Source: Larix kaempferi (lineage: Eukaryota > Streptophyta > Pinopsida > Pinales > Pinaceae). From it: 64,000 bases of DNA. Where the stretch lies: positions 1,426,001-1,490,000 of the forward strand of contig BSBM01000190.1 in NCBI GenBank assembly GCA_027924585.1, in the 5' to 3' direction. Position 1 is the stretch's first letter. Each line of letters begins with the position of its first letter. Both the position numbers and the translations under genes were made by a program. Shown in pieces: positions 1 through 11,437 of this stretch. The notes under the pieces are model-generated. The model was not told where the DNA came from. It was given only the letters and a program-made list of their open reading frames with translations, and did no database searches.

Positions 1-9
1 GCAATCTCA

Positions 10-1010
10 TCATCAATGTCTACATCACTCCCCCTTTCGAGGAGGGTCCTACCAAGCTTATCTCGGAAATACTCAAACTTTACTTGAGGTAGAGGTTTGG
101 TTAGTACATCGGTAACTTGTTACAGATTCGAACTTTATAGTTCCTTTCTGCACCATATCTTGTATATAGAAATGTCAGATCTCTATGTGCTTTGACTTAT
201 CATAGAACACTGGATTCTCTGTCATCTTGATACAACTCTTGTTTGTCACATAGGATCACAGTTGGGTCTATCTCTAAGTCAAATAATCCTGAAGCCATAC
301 CACTTCACAACTAGCAGAGCAAGCAAACATATATTCTGCTTTGGTTGTGCTGAGAGACACACTAGACTGCTTCCTACTAAACCACGAGATCATGGCCGAT
401 CCCAGACAATAACATCCTCTCGATGTGCTCTTCCTTTCTGATACACTTCCTGCCCAATCAACATCTGTGTATCCATCTGAAGTCATGATCTCCAAGATAA
501 CATAGATCAAAGTCTATCATACCCTTTAGGTACCTCATCACATGCTTTGCAACTATTAATTGAGCACGTTTAGGTTCCACTGGATACTGCCTAAAGGTGT
601 TCATAGCAAAGCATATATTTGACCTAGTATTCATCAGATACATCAATGACCCAATAATCTGTCTGTATAGAATTACATCCACTAACTTTTATGAGTCATC
701 CGCTAATAGCTTCAAGTTGGAATCCACGAGAGTGGCCATTCCAACACATCAAATCTTTTCAAGATTTCTCAGCATACTTTCCCTGGTTGAGAAAGATTCC
801 TTCTGAGCCTTGCCATACTTTTAGACCTAGGAAGTAAGAGATCTTTCATTTTCATTTCTGCAACCATCTTCTTCTTTATTTTCATGATCTATTTGTAAAA
901 ATAGATCATCCACATACAGTAATAGTATGACAGGTTCATCATTCGTAACGGATTAGCTTTACTTTTGGTAAAGCCCAAGCTTATCAAGAAACTGTCAATT
1001 CTCCCTTTGT
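10..1010 (-). pseudogene. copia RT C-terminus and RNase H
   Basis: Minus-strand translation gives, in order, the RT catalytic stretch LLLYVDDLFL near 945-910, the conserved block LYRQIIGSLMYLMNTRSNIC (about 670-620), the RNase H start TDVDWAGSVSERKST (about 475-430), SAMISWFSRKQSSVSLST, AEYMFACSASCEVVWL, and then the family C-terminus with NKSCIKMTENPVF and KHIEI down to about 30. These are hallmarks of copia Pol, which copies element RNA into DNA in cytoplasmic particles. Several frameshifts and stops separate the blocks, so no functional protein is possible. The C-terminal RNase H extends almost to the window edge. Confidence 0.88.
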
Positions 1011-1055
1011 GACTGAACATCATTCACACTCTGCATTGAGTGATTTTCTGCATAT

Positions 1056-1290
1056 CTATCTGTGCCATCTCTCGTCATATGGGTCTACTGATATGAGCCT
1101 TAATATCATTCTAACTCTGTGGTGAGTTCCTTCTTGCATCCATGTCATTTGTGTATGGAAACCATATTCAACCTTGTAGCAAAGGTTGAGATCCACATCA
1201 CCCATGGTGATCATTAAGCTCATCAATTGACTATCGATCCTGGGTACCCATACAGAGCTTTCTTCAATTGAATCCTTGATTCGCACTTCT
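1056..1290 (-). pseudogene. second, partial copia RT segment (possible duplication)
   Basis: The minus strand reads WVPRIDSQLMSLMITMGDVD followed by LNLCYKVEYG. This resembles the copia RT segment just before the YVDD box (family pattern RIDS-x-LMSLGFTKS-x-x-D-x-NLYYKV). A second version of the same segment, RIDSFLISLGFTKSKANP, lies at about 1,005-950 directly ahead of YVDD. Having both suggests a local duplication or recombination inside RT. The rest of this frame (toward 1,056) matches nothing known to me. Confidence 0.4.
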
Positions 1291-2820
1291 TCTTCAATTA
1301 CATCATTAAGATAATGATCTTATCTAGCCACTTGGAGCAAACATCTCATCATGATTCTCTTCCTCTTTCTAAGAGAATCTTCTAGCCACGAGCCTTCTAT
1401 ATTATGTTTGATTGTAAATCTTCTTGTTGAACATCCATCACTTGTTCGGTGTTCATCATTCTTCATGATCTTTCCTACAAATCAAGATTAAGTACATGAT
1501 TAGTAATGCTTCATAATCATCAAATCATGTTGACATGATAACCTATTATGCATACAGATATGATTTACATAGTTATGCTACTATCTTGACCAATACTTTG
1601 GCACAACACTTCTCCATATCCTGTATGCATACAGTGGCTATCTAGATGCCTTCCATCTCTACCAGAACATACTATCGAGAGTGTGCACAGCTCTCAGCAT
1701 GTCAGCAAAGATGTTTCATTCTAGACAAGCAACAATGGAATGTTTGTCCAAATTACCAATCATATGCATATTAGTAGTATATTGTTCAATGTTATATGAA
1801 TGTTTACACTCAGCATGATATATTCTAGGAATACAAATATGCATACAATTATTACAAGCAATATCATTTACTATTTCAAATAACAACTCAAATACTTATC
1901 TTTTATGTTTGTGTGGTTGCCTCCCACTTGATCTTCTATATGACTTTAGAACTTCTATTAATCATTTTGTACCACTGTGCATGCTCAAGTGTGCACTAGT
2001 GTCATCCTCATGATCTCATACACAAACATACATTCATTAGTATAATCTCAATATTATCAAAACATTATAATTCTAAATAATCTTGAATATGTATAGTCAT
2101 GATCATAGATAATAAACATTAGTATTGGAGGTTTCAGGGAAGTCTTCTTTTACTCATGCATATTCTTGTTTGATCATAGGACTCTTCTAGTTAGTTAAAT
2201 CATCAATCAAGATAAGAGACATAATATGCATAAACCCTTGATTACTATCTTTATGAATAAGCATAACCAATCATACCAAGTATACTTATATAAGGGATCC
2301 TAACACAAGGTAAGATTCTAACTTGACATAGAAAAACATACCTGGATTAGTATACCTGCTTAGTTATGTCTAACATACCTAATCAATATCTTCTTTGTTC
2401 TCTTCAATGATTTAGAGATCCTATGCTAGAACCTGCATATCTCATAGGTTAAGAATAATAGAACAAAGTCATACATACCTCGTAAGTAGAACTTCTATGT
2501 GATCAAAGATTATGGATGAGTCTTTGTCTTCATGTTGTCATGGTCATGGAACTTGATTTGTCTTTCATGATGTACATGTATCTTGTTAGCAGACAACATC
2601 AACCTCATACAACACCACAATGCGTTAGTACAATCATATAGCCCTAATCAATGAATGTCTTCTATCATTCACATACTTTTCTAGGGTGATAAGACAATTC
2701 TAACATTAATCAAGATTGTACTAATAAATAATATGAAGACAAACATATTATGAACTTACTCAAGAATCAGATTTCAAGACATACATGTATCTTCTTAAGT
2801 CATACCTGTCGAGACTTCTT
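1291..2820. other. AT-rich stretch with no recognisable gene
   Basis: This part of the copia interior should hold gag, protease and integrase. No long frame and no CCHC, HHCC or DDE motif is seen on either strand. It may be foreign AT-rich DNA that replaced the coding region, or very decayed coding sequence. Confidence 0.5.
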
Positions 2821-3039
2821 GTAGTCTTCTTATGTAAGGCCTTAGCCTCATCTCCCCCTAAAATTGGATCTGGAGCTCGATTAGGGTTTGTCAGAGAAAC
2901 CCTAAAAATTCAAACTTTGACTTTGACACTTCTAAATGTATGGAAGGATGTGTCTTGCTGAGCTAATCAAACTATCATACTTCAATTTTGAAATCTCCAA
3001 AATTTGACCCTTAAAAATTGCCTTCGAAACTTCTGGATC

Positions 3040-3362
3040 TTCTGGACAGGATCCTAAACTAGGGTTTGATGGAGCCCACCCTTCTGCCTAATCAAAAAAG
3101 TTTTATCCAAGGCTCTAAACTCTTATTTTTCTCAAGAGCTTCCAGCTGTGGTCACAGACTTCAAAAACTCCAACTTTTGCAGAAGCCCTACTTTTCACTT
3201 TTTCGATCAAAATCCCGAACTGGGGTTTGATCAAGCCTGGTCTTCTACCCAACCAAAAAATTCGATCTTGGTCTCTAAATTTTTATTTTTCTAAGTAGCA
3301 TTCAGCCGTGGACTCTGATTACAAAAATTCTAACTTTCTTCGAAACCCTAAATTTTGGAAGC
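3040..3362. repeat. diverged ~161-bp tandem duplication in the copia leader
   Basis: The stretch beginning near 3,040 is repeated from about 3,201. Both copies contain GGGTTTGAT (3,062 and 3,223), a tract ending TTATTTTTCT, a CAGC(T/C)GTGG motif and an AGAAGCCCTA/CGAAACCCTAA end. The copies differ at many positions, so the duplication is old. It lies between PBS and the coding region, in the untranslated leader. Confidence 0.6.
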
Positions 3363-4015
3363 CATGAATGAAGGTGCTCCAAAAATAATTCCGTTTTGAC
3401 AGAAATATGTACCTGATTGTTTCTGCTGTAACTCCGAACTTCTCAATCCATAGGGCTTGAAATTTTTTTTCTTTGGTATCCTGACCTGTCATCTTTCCAT
3501 CTCGATAGGTCTCACCTCAATTGGATTTTCTGAGAGAGAGTTATGCCAAGTGTCGCAACGTGATCTGTTTATGGGATAAAACAGGAGAGCAAACTTGTAT
3601 GGCATGCTGCATGTCACTGGTTCAACTTCGGCCTCTGAAAAAGTTTCCTAAGATAGTGCAGTCTGTGTACTACCTGTCACGTTTTATGGAATTTCATTTG
3701 GAGCTTCCTGGCCCAAGTTATGACTTTTTTTCCTAGGTCACCTGATTATGACTGAGATCTGGAAGAGGCCGAAACCCTAACTTGTACTGATCATAACTCA
3801 CAAAGTACAATGAATATGAGGGTGTCCTTTGGACACAATGTACATGAGGATGTTATCTACGACTTGTACACTTTTCAGATCCTGAACCTTGGCCAAAATG
3901 GATTTATAGAGAAATTTCCACGATGACTGGTTTTTTCTATATAAAACCCTAACCTTCAAATTGTCGCAAGTGAAGCAAGTGTTGTAAGTGCCATACATTG
4001 ACTTCCTTCAGGTTA

Positions 4016-4027
4016 GCTCTGATACCA
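4016..4027 (-). other. copia primer-binding site (initiator Met-tRNA type)
   Basis: The minus strand reads TGGTATCAGAGC immediately next to the LTR end. This is the classical plant LTR-retrotransposon PBS complementary to the 3' end of initiator methionine tRNA, where minus-strand DNA synthesis starts. Confidence 0.93.
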
Positions 4028-4631
4028 TGTTAAGATTCAATATGCTAAGATATAAAATATCATCATTTCATTTCATTTCACAACAATAGCATATACAGGA
4101 TCACTGAAGAAACAACAAGCACATCATAAACACAAGAGACATAGATTTATCCTGGGAAACCCTCATGGGGTAGAAAACCTAGCAAATCTTCCTCAATATA
4201 GATGACCAACAATATACAAAGATGCAAACCAAAGACATGATCTCCTCCTTCTCCATAGCAGACCTCTCTCTCACAAGTGCGCTACATTCCAAGTGAGAGA
4301 AGTGTGTCAAATGAGGAACACACCTCCTCTATATATACACATCTCCGACTTGTACTTTATATTAACTAGGTCGGCCCCAACTTTACCACTGGGTTAAACA
4401 CCCCATTACAATTGATTGGGCCAACCCCACTAGGGTGGTCTAATAACCCTTTGACCCACATAACACATACAGGGCCGACTCCCACTAGGGAAGTCTAATA
4501 ACCCAAGTTACCACAATCCGCCGAAGGAATGAACATCTCCGGATATACAATAAGATCTTCACGGAGGAATGAAACATCTCTGGAATAATAAAGTACAAAT
4601 ATAATATTCTTAGAAGTTACAATATTCAACA
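4028..4631 (-). repeat. copia 5' LTR (604 bp)
   Basis: On the plus strand the LTR starts TGTTAAGATTC and ends TATTCAACA, giving the TG...CA termini and a short inverted repeat (TGTTAAGATT/TGTTGAATATT). It abuts the PBS on one side and gypsy-1 LTR sequence on the other. A minus-strand TATA box sits at 4,328-4,337. Confidence 0.88.
4328..4337 (-). promoter_or_regulatory. copia LTR TATA box
   Basis: The minus strand reads TATATATAGA within the LTR, about 300 bp from its upstream (4,631) end. This is the expected U3 position of the LTR promoter. Confidence 0.6.
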
Positions 4632-5137
4632 AGATCAACCCTCCCTTACACAAAATTTCCCCTTTTATAGATGTTCCCGAAGGTCACATATTACAATAAC
4701 CATGGGCCAACCCCCATAGTACCCTTACACCCAAAAGCCCGTGGTTCTCCTTTTGACCACACTTTGCTTTAAATTTGATGTAACTTCGTTTTCCTTTTGC
4801 GCTGCTTCTTTTGACTATGACGCTTCCTTTGCAGTCACAGTTCTGACCGTGTGGCTCTGACTCTAGAGTGGTGCGTCCTTTGCACCATTCTGCTTCTTTA
4901 CTCTCTGCTTTTGTAGATGTCAGTTCGCTACTTCATCCTTAACTTATTCAACTACCTTAGTACTTCGTCTTTGCTAAGGGGACAGGTCCTTTCCTGTCGA
5001 CTTCGCCTTGCTCCATACCCTCCTCCCGGGAATTGCATAGTTGCTTCTCTCAAAACTGGTCGATGTTAGGTCTCACCTAACTGTACTTCTCCATAAAAAA
5101 TTCCTTCATTTGGGATTCATTTGGGTTGTGCCCAACA
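4632..5137 (-). repeat. gypsy-1 3' LTR, truncated by copia
   Basis: This sequence matches 24,709-25,200 nearly base for base, both ending in CCCAACA on the plus strand (minus-strand LTR start TGTTGGGC). The distal part is missing because the copia LTR begins at 4,631. A TATA box on the minus strand (CTATAAAAGG, about 4,661-4,670) is shared with the other LTR. Confidence 0.88.
4661..4670 (-). promoter_or_regulatory. gypsy-1 3' LTR TATA box
   Basis: The minus strand reads CTATAAAAGG, at the same LTR position as CTATAAAAAG at 24,735-24,744 in the 5' LTR. Confidence 0.65.
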
Positions 5138-5149
5138 GGCCCTTAACAC

Positions 5150-8109
5150 TTACTTGTGGCTTGTCCCTGAGCCACTTACAACATGCTTCTTCGATTGCGC
5201 ATCACTTGGGATGTTCGTCTTCGCAGTGAATTCCTGAAAAGTTGCGGTCAGCTTCACAACTGCTTCCTTAGTCTCTTGCTCAAACTCTTTAATCGTTTCT
5301 AGCATCATCACCGATATGGGTTCTTGGATTTGATATTTTATTATACTCTCTGTCATGCGGAGTTCTTGCAATTTCTTCTCGATCTCTTCAGAGAGTGTCA
5401 ATGCTTCTTCTTGCATAGGCTGCAACTTCGACGAAGTTTCAACTTCCTTCATCCTTAGTGCCTTTATCTCCTTCTGAAGTGCTTTCGTTTCTGTGAACTT
5501 CTGGATCCTTTGCCTTGGCGGAAAATCCTTCATGGTCGTGTTCATAGAATCTAAGTCCTTCTTCCTCTTCTGAACTTCATCCTAAATTTTCTGTAATTCG
5601 AGATCCTCCTGCAGTATAGCCCAAACCTTGGTGACTTCATCTAGCAAGTCTTGACACCTCACAACTTCTGCGGAGATATTATCAACTGATGTCTGCAGCT
5701 CTTCGTCCCTTGCTAATTTTTCTTCTGGTGGAGTGCCACGTTGTTGCTGAGACTCTAAGTCAACAATATTTTCTTCGTAGTCGATCTCCATATTTTCCAT
5801 CTTTTCCTTGATATTGTCCATGGCAACACCAATCTTCAGAATGGTCGCTTCCAGTTCTGGTTCTTCTTTGCAGTCTAGGATCTCCGCACAGACTTCAACT
5901 ACTGTCTTCTTCAACTTTCTATTCTTCTCTTGAGCTTTTGCTGGCTCATTGGTTTTCAACGTGCATTCATTCTATATCTCTTGATAGCTATCTTCTAGCT
6001 TCATATGTTGGTTATCTAAGATCGTTTCTCTATATCGTATTTCCTCCACAACCTACAGATGCAGATTATGCAGTCCGTCAATGGGAAGCATTCCCACGTT
6101 GATATCCATATGTGCGAGCTTCTTTTCACCTTCAGTTAGTTCGTCTGAAAGGAATATCACATTCATCAGCTCTATGCGGACTAACCGGGGTTTCATTGTT
6201 AATGTTGGCACTTTTCTTTTTCTTTGGCTCGACTCCCTTGATCTGTCTTCGGAATCTAATTCTCTTGCCAAGTCTCTGTGGACTTGTTCTACCCTTTCCA
6301 CCGTGCTATTCAGATTTGTGATTCTTTGTATCAAGATCTCTTGGAGTTCTTCTTGCTTACTATATTTTATTGCAAGCGTCTCTTCAAGATGCTCGTGCAC
6401 TCGAGCTGTAATGCAGCCATAATCATCATCATGTAACTGTGCATCGAGCGGATTTATACTTGCTTTCATCTTCTTCCTCTGCAATCCTTCTAGCACGGTT
6501 GTGTGGGGATTCTTCCTTTTCTCCCCTACTGACGAATCAACAGCTTGATGCTGTGCTTATGCTTGATCTTGCTCCAGGTCCTGATCAACTGTTTGATCGT
6601 ATTCTTGGTTCTAAGTGCCAGGTTTAGTTGCGTTTTCCTCTGATGTAGTGAGCAGTGTCTCTGGCACATCAAATTTCCACTTGGGTGACCAATATTCGAT
6701 GATAAGATCAATCTTCGGCGCGTCCAGTTGCTATTCTCCTTCAAACCATTCTTGGTTTAATGGTTCTCTCGAATCAATAAAAATAGAGTGAAGGTCAGCT
6801 TTAAATCTCATCTTGCGGATATACGTTGTTGTTATCTCCTTAGGGATACACGAAGTGCGGTTAATTACTTCGCATAGCTACTCATAGTATGTGTACAACT
6901 GTACATTATTCAGCCTTTGTATTTCCAGCTTTGAGTTTTCCCACATGTTCGCATATCTGGGTCCTCGACAGTCTCCCATGAACACCGGTACATTTTGTTG
7001 ATACTTAGGCTCTTTCCAACCTACAAATGCAATCAAAACTAACAACTAGCTGTAATGGAATTGATGTCCATTATCTTGAGTATCCAAAAAATCATCTAGG
7101 AACTCGTTCAAAAGGTAACTTGCCCAATTATATTGGATCCCATACTTGGCCTTTGCAGCTAAGGAGATCGCAGCGTCCAACACCTCGTTCGATTTGCATT
7201 TCCTTAGTACTTTCCCTGCAAGCAACTGAACCGTAAACCTCGTGGTGACATCTTAGATTTGGTTTGTTTGATATCCATGGGTTCCTTTCACTAAGCCAAA
7301 TTCAGTCTTCATCCTTCTTACAATCTCTTTATCTTTATTCTTTCCTACAAACTATGTTGCAGGGTCGGATCCTCTTTTGTTCAAGTGTACGATCCTGTAG
7401 ATCAAGCCTATATTGATATCAATCTTGTGATCTAACCACAAGTAACCATGGTGCGTACATGAAAACAATGTGCGCACTACTATTGTGAGCTCTAGGCTTC
7501 TATCAAAATGTAGAATTCACAACAAATTCAACAACCCTGATGGCTGTAATGGCGCAATCCAGTCTTGCGCTTGAACTAAGATTTTCTTAGTGGCTTCATC
7601 ATATTTTCTGTACATGTACTGATCTGGATGAAATTACGGGTACTTTGTCTCGTGTAGCAAGTCGTGATCTGCGAACTTGCATTCTGGAATTTTACCTAGC
7701 AATTTCTCCTTTTTTCACACATGACTCGACATGGGTGGCAGTGGGATGTCGTATTGTGGATTTTATTTAGCATCATAGCTGGTGCATCCACATTCCTTGG
7801 TGGGATGTACTATGGTATCGACAAAATTGTCCTCTTGCGAGTTTGCTCCAGCGGGTACTGCTTTGGAAGCCCTGTGGCCTTCAGATTTTCTTGTTCAGTA
7901 TCTGTTTGCTTATCTTTCTGCTTCTGCTCTGGTGCATTGCACAGTGAATAACTGGAGGTTGCACCTCTCTCTTGGATTGTTTTCTTCACATGTGTCTTCA
8001 TAATTCCTTCTAGAACAGAATGTTGGAATTCTCTTACTATCTCCTCTAATCTCTCTTGTTCAGACATACACTGTCGGATAACTCTTGCTTTTGACTGGTA
8101 AAAGATCAA
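5150..8109 (-). pseudogene. gypsy-1 ORF3: ~985-codon accessory protein, globular N-half and coiled-coil C-half
   Basis: Downstream of integrase a single colinear frame can be followed from ATG 8,109 to a stop at 5,150, only 12 bp before the LTR. One frameshift near 7,800 and about a dozen in-frame stops interrupt it. The first ~470 codons look globular; landmarks are ILVQAQDWIAPLQPSGLLNL, TRFTVQLLAGKVLRKC, LAAKAKYGIQYNWASYLLNE and FHYS. A basic linker (GEKRKNP, QRKKMKAS, SQRKRKVP) follows. The last ~450 codons are heptad-rich coiled coil (for example KALQKEIKALRMKE, EIEKKLQELRM). I see no signal peptide or membrane anchor, so it does not look like an envelope protein. I do not recognise the family. 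It could be a structural or nucleic-acid-handling accessory protein, but that is inference. Confidence 0.7.
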
Positions 8110-8629
8110 AAATTACGCGTGGTAAAAATTAACAAGCCATAGTAAAACCGGTAACTATGTGGTCTTTACTATTTATAGGCACATCGATAGTAAGGCGCAC
8201 CCAAAAAGTCTAATTTAGCATTAAATTCTATGTCCGTCGGCCAAATATTACTTCGTCTCGGTCCTTTCCCTTCATTTAATGTGTCTTCAATGGACAAATA
8301 TGCCTTAAAAGTGGATAAAGTTGGTTTTCAAAAGTATTGTATAACGGCTACTTTTCCGATCAAAACTGTAATGGCTAGTTTCCTCTAACTTAGCTGACGG
8401 TTAGGTGAGTGGCGAGGTTCACTTTGCATTTGTATTCTCTCTGATTGAACTTCACAACGCTACTCCCCTCTTTTACTTTGCAACTTGACTTGCTCTATGT
8501 GCTCCGCAGCACATCTTCATATATTGCAAAAATGCGCATTTAACAATAAAATTGTTGTGTGCAGACGCCGCCCTCTATTTTAGTGTCCAATTTCAACTAC
8601 ACTTGACACTGAAAACATTCTTGCAGTGT
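8110..8629. other. spacer between gypsy-1 integrase and ORF3
   Basis: About 520 bp with no coding frame. It separates the pol stop (8,630 side) from the ORF3 start at 8,109, and could hold an internal promoter or splice acceptor for ORF3. None is clear by eye. Confidence 0.5.
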
Positions 8630-9883
8630 TTAACTTCGACTTATAGGAGTGGAGCCATCCTTGTAAGGCTTTAGTCTACTCCCATTAACAAGACCTTGCA
8701 AGTTTTCTCCAAGTAATGTTGCTAGTTGAACTGCTCCTCCATTAGTAACATGTTTGACAATGTATAGCCCTAACCAATGCATTCTGAATTTTCCAGGAAA
8801 ATTCATAAATTTGCTATTGTAAAGGAGGACAAGGTCTCCTACGTGGAAGAATTTGTACTTTATGTGTCTATCATGCCATACATTTTCTCTATCTTTCTGA
8901 ACTTGTTGATGGAAACCTGAAATGAAGCGGTCTTCCTCCAATTCAAACAATTGTAGTAGTCTTTTATCCATTGTCTCATTATCAACCATATCTATGAATG
9001 TTGCAATTCTCAAGCTTGGTACTATGTATTCCATGGGCATGACAACTTCCTATCCATATGCTAATCTGAAAGGTGTATGACCTGTCAAATTTTTACAAGT
9101 TGTTCTATATGCCCATAATACTGCTAGAATTATAAGATCCCAATCATCTATTTTTGTATTGCATACTTTTTTCAATGCATTTTCCAATACTTTATTAAAG
9201 GCTTCTACAGTGCTATTAGCTCGTGGATGATATGGTGTGCTCTTCTAATGGTATATCTGAAATTGTTCTGTTAAGGATTCAATAGTTATGTTTAGGAAAT
9301 GGGTTCCATGATAACTCATCATAATTTTTGGACATCTAAACCTTGTCAGGGTGTTCTAAAAAATGAACTATGCGGCTGTATCTATGCTACAGTCCTTCAC
9401 TGGTTTTGCCTCTTCCCATCTGGTTAGATAATTTGTAGCTATAATGATATATCTCGAACCAGTTTTCTTCCCTGGTGGGTTAATAGGTCCCACAAATTCA
9501 ATAGCCCATTTATCAAAGGATTGCAAAGTCAGTTGTGGCATCAATGGAATTTCATCTCTACGTGATGGTCTCCCTATTCTCTAACACACATCGCAATTCT
9601 GGAAATGTTCTTTTGAATCTTTATGTATCATAGGCCACCATAGTCCTGCTCTTAAAATTTTATGCCTAGTATCTCTTCTTGCGTAGTGTCCTCCAGATAC
9701 TCTGGAATTTGCTTCAACAAGTATGATAGGTCTCTCGTGTTCTAGTACACATCTTCGCAATACTTTATCTGGTCCCAGTTTGTATAATTTTCCTACAATT
9801 AGAATAAAGTCAGCTGATCCTACTACTAACTGTTTCTTCTGTTGCATAGTAAGTTGGATAGGTGTTAACCCTGTAGTTAGAAA
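8630..9883 (-). pseudogene. gypsy-1 integrase
   Basis: On the minus strand this begins with the zinc-binding N-terminus (SGGHYARRDTRHKILRAGLW, then FQNCDVC near 9,590-9,700). The core follows with [15 protein letters not shown], where the first catalytic Asp is Glu, then MMSYHGTHFLN, where the second Asp is Tyr, then a retained Glu in [13 protein letters not shown]. The C-terminal part contains LEEDRFISGFHQQVQKDREN, HVGDLVLLYNSKF and HWLGLYIVKHVTNGGA and ends at 8,630. Integrase joins element cDNA to host DNA. Two altered catalytic residues plus TAG stops in the core make this copy dead. The family normally has an intact D-D-35-E triad. Confidence 0.92.
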
Positions 9884-10411
9884 TTATACAATATCTCTGA
9901 AGTGGTCATCTTCTATATGGATAGCAAACAACTGTGCATCTGGTAGATTATCCTCCAAATTACTAGGTTCTTCTCCTGACTCGATTCTTGAAAGATGGTC
10001 AGGTCCTGCATTCAATCTTCCTAGCTTGACAATGATTTCAAAATCATATTCCTGAAACAGTAAGAGCCATCTACATATTCTTCCCCCTGACACTGGTTTA
10101 TTGACCAAGTTCTTCAAAGCTGAATGGTCAGTGAACATACAAAAATGCAATCCTAGCAAATAGTGTCTAAATTTCTACAATGCATACACCATAGCTAAGC
10201 CTTCCCTTTCTGTTGTGGTATAATTCTTTTCTGCTAAAGATAGCTTCCTACTTGAAAATGCAATGGGATGATCAATGCCTCCCTCACCTGGTTGTGCTAA
10301 TACAATGCCAAGTGCTATAGATGAAGCATCTAAGTGTACGTGAAATGGATTATTCCAGTCAGGAAATACAAGAATAGGCATTGGAACCATTTTATCTTTT
10401 AGTGTGTCCAA
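9884..10411 (-). pseudogene. gypsy-1 RNase H domain
   Basis: Minus-strand translation gives LVFPDWNNPFHVHLDASSIA, LGIVLAQPGEGG, HPIAFSSRKLSLAEKNYTTT, EREGLAMVYAL, then FTDHSALKNLVNKP, GGRICRWLLLFQEYDFEI and AGPDHLSRIESGEEP. These are the standard Ty3/gypsy RNase H blocks with the catalytic Asp (LDAS), Glu (TTTEREG) and Asp (FTDHSAL) present. Together with RT it removes the RNA template. One TAG stop interrupts it near 10,163. It is in frame with integrase. Confidence 0.92.
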
Positions 10412-10417
10412 TCATTT

Positions 10418-10560
10418 TTGGCAATCTTCAGTCCAATTGTACTTCACTTCTTTCTTCAATAGTTTCTCCATATGTGCAATTATCTTTGCATACCCTTTAA
10501 TGAATTTTCTGTAGTATCTTGTGTGCCCCAATGTAGTGCGTAGCTACTTAAATGAATTAG
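10418..10560 (-). repeat. 143-bp duplicated RT/RNase H connection segment, copy A
   Basis: This segment encodes the end of RT (GHT-x-YYRKFIKGYAKIIAHM) and is repeated at 11,438-11,580 with about 12 differences by eye. Between the copies lies an LTR-like insert. It is much too long for a target-site duplication. Confidence 0.85.
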
Positions 10561-10963
10561 TGTTAACAATCAAATTAACACCCTTAGTCATGTAACGGAA
10601 GAAACACATTTCTACTACGCGCCTGCAACATGAGGACAGAACAAAAGTACATTCAGAGATAAGTCCTCTTTGATCTAATCACTTCTCCCATAAATGGAAG
10701 GATTAGGTGAAGAAAGTAAAAGAACCTAAGGAGACCAAGTTCAATGATTGAACCACTCATAAAATGTCCAAAACTAAGCTACACCAATCAAAAAGTGAAT
10801 ATGAATGCATCAAAGTGCATTAATTGTACTTAAAGTTTGTTAAAGTTGTGCCAAAATCCTAAAAACTATTGAAAAGTGGGTTTTTGAGCTAAAATAATAA
10901 AAAAAGATGAAAAGGGACAATCCCACTTTGAAAAGAGAAACATGAGGGCTCATTTCCCAATGC

Positions 10964-10970
10964 TATATAA
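10964..10970 (+). promoter_or_regulatory. TATA box in the Athila-like LTR
   Basis: TATATAA, about 400 bp into the LTR-like insert and upstream of a purine-rich tract. The position fits a U3/R boundary. Confidence 0.45.
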
Positions 10971-11388
10971 GAAAGGCATGGGAGGCATGATAGGAGACAC
11001 AAAGGAAGAGCAAAGGCATGCTGGAGAGATTCTGAAGGAGGAGAAAGAGATCAAATTCTTTAAAATCAAGGGTGAAGGAAGGGAAGCTCATATCAATGGA
11101 GGAAGGATTCACATCTAATGCCATGGTAAGGATGTATTTCTCCATTGTTCTACTATGAAAAGATTCATGTTTCTACCATCTATGAGTTTGAATTTTGCTT
11201 ATCATGCATGGATTTAATTCTTAAATGGCTTTAGATCTTAAGTTTTCTTATCTTAATTGATGAATAGATATAGATATTTGGAAACTTATGATAATCTTTT
11301 CATGTTGCTGACATAAGAACTCACCATTTATTAGTAAGATATTTAAACTAGTGTAGACACAACCCTGCACTAAATACTGTTATTAGAA

Positions 11389-11406
11389 TGGCGACCATAC
11401 TGGGGA
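11389..11406 (+). other. Athila/Tat-type primer-binding site
   Basis: TGGCGACCATACTGGGGA keeps the TGGCG start and GGGGA end of the PBS reported for Athila/Tat elements, with changes in the middle. It lies a few bases after the probable LTR end. Confidence 0.6.
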
Positions 11407-11437
11407 CCGAACCCAAAATCTCTGGTTTCGCAGACCA

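Larger units (their letters stand above)
1..4631 (-). mobile_element. Ty1/copia retrotransposon, degenerate, cut by the left window edge
   Basis: The element is read on the minus strand. Its 5' LTR is 4,028-4,631, followed by a canonical PBS (4,016-4,027), a long non-coding leader, and RT-RNaseH remnants that end near position 10. The 3' LTR must lie just outside the window. No gag, protease or integrase reading frame is recognisable in the 1.3-2.8 kb stretch where they should be, so the copy is internally deleted or replaced. It interrupts the left LTR of gypsy-1: sequence right of 4,631 matches sequence around 24,709 in the other gypsy-1 LTR, whereas sequence left of it does not. The first five flanking bases (AGATC) are the expected target duplication, but the partner copy is off-window. 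Confidence 0.85.
10561..11437 (+). mobile_element. LTR fragment with Athila-type primer-binding site
   Basis: The insert starts TGTTAACAATC directly after copy A of the duplicated RT segment. It has a plus-strand TATA box at 10,964-10,970 (TATATAA) and a PBS-like site at 11,389-11,406 (TGGCGACCATACTGGGGA, compared with TGGCGCCGTTGCCGGGGA known for Athila/Tat elements). About 30 bp of internal sequence follows before copy B. It is therefore an LTR of roughly 825 bp plus the very start of an internal region, in opposite orientation to gypsy-1. The exact 3' end of the LTR is uncertain. Confidence 0.7.

Noticed and set aside
6081-6422. 113-codon plus-strand frame (also 6,112-6,321)
   Set aside because: Antisense shadow of ORF3.
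5150-8109. Envelope-like gene in gypsy-1
   Set aside because: No signal peptide, membrane anchor or cleavage site is visible; the C-terminal half is soluble coiled coil.
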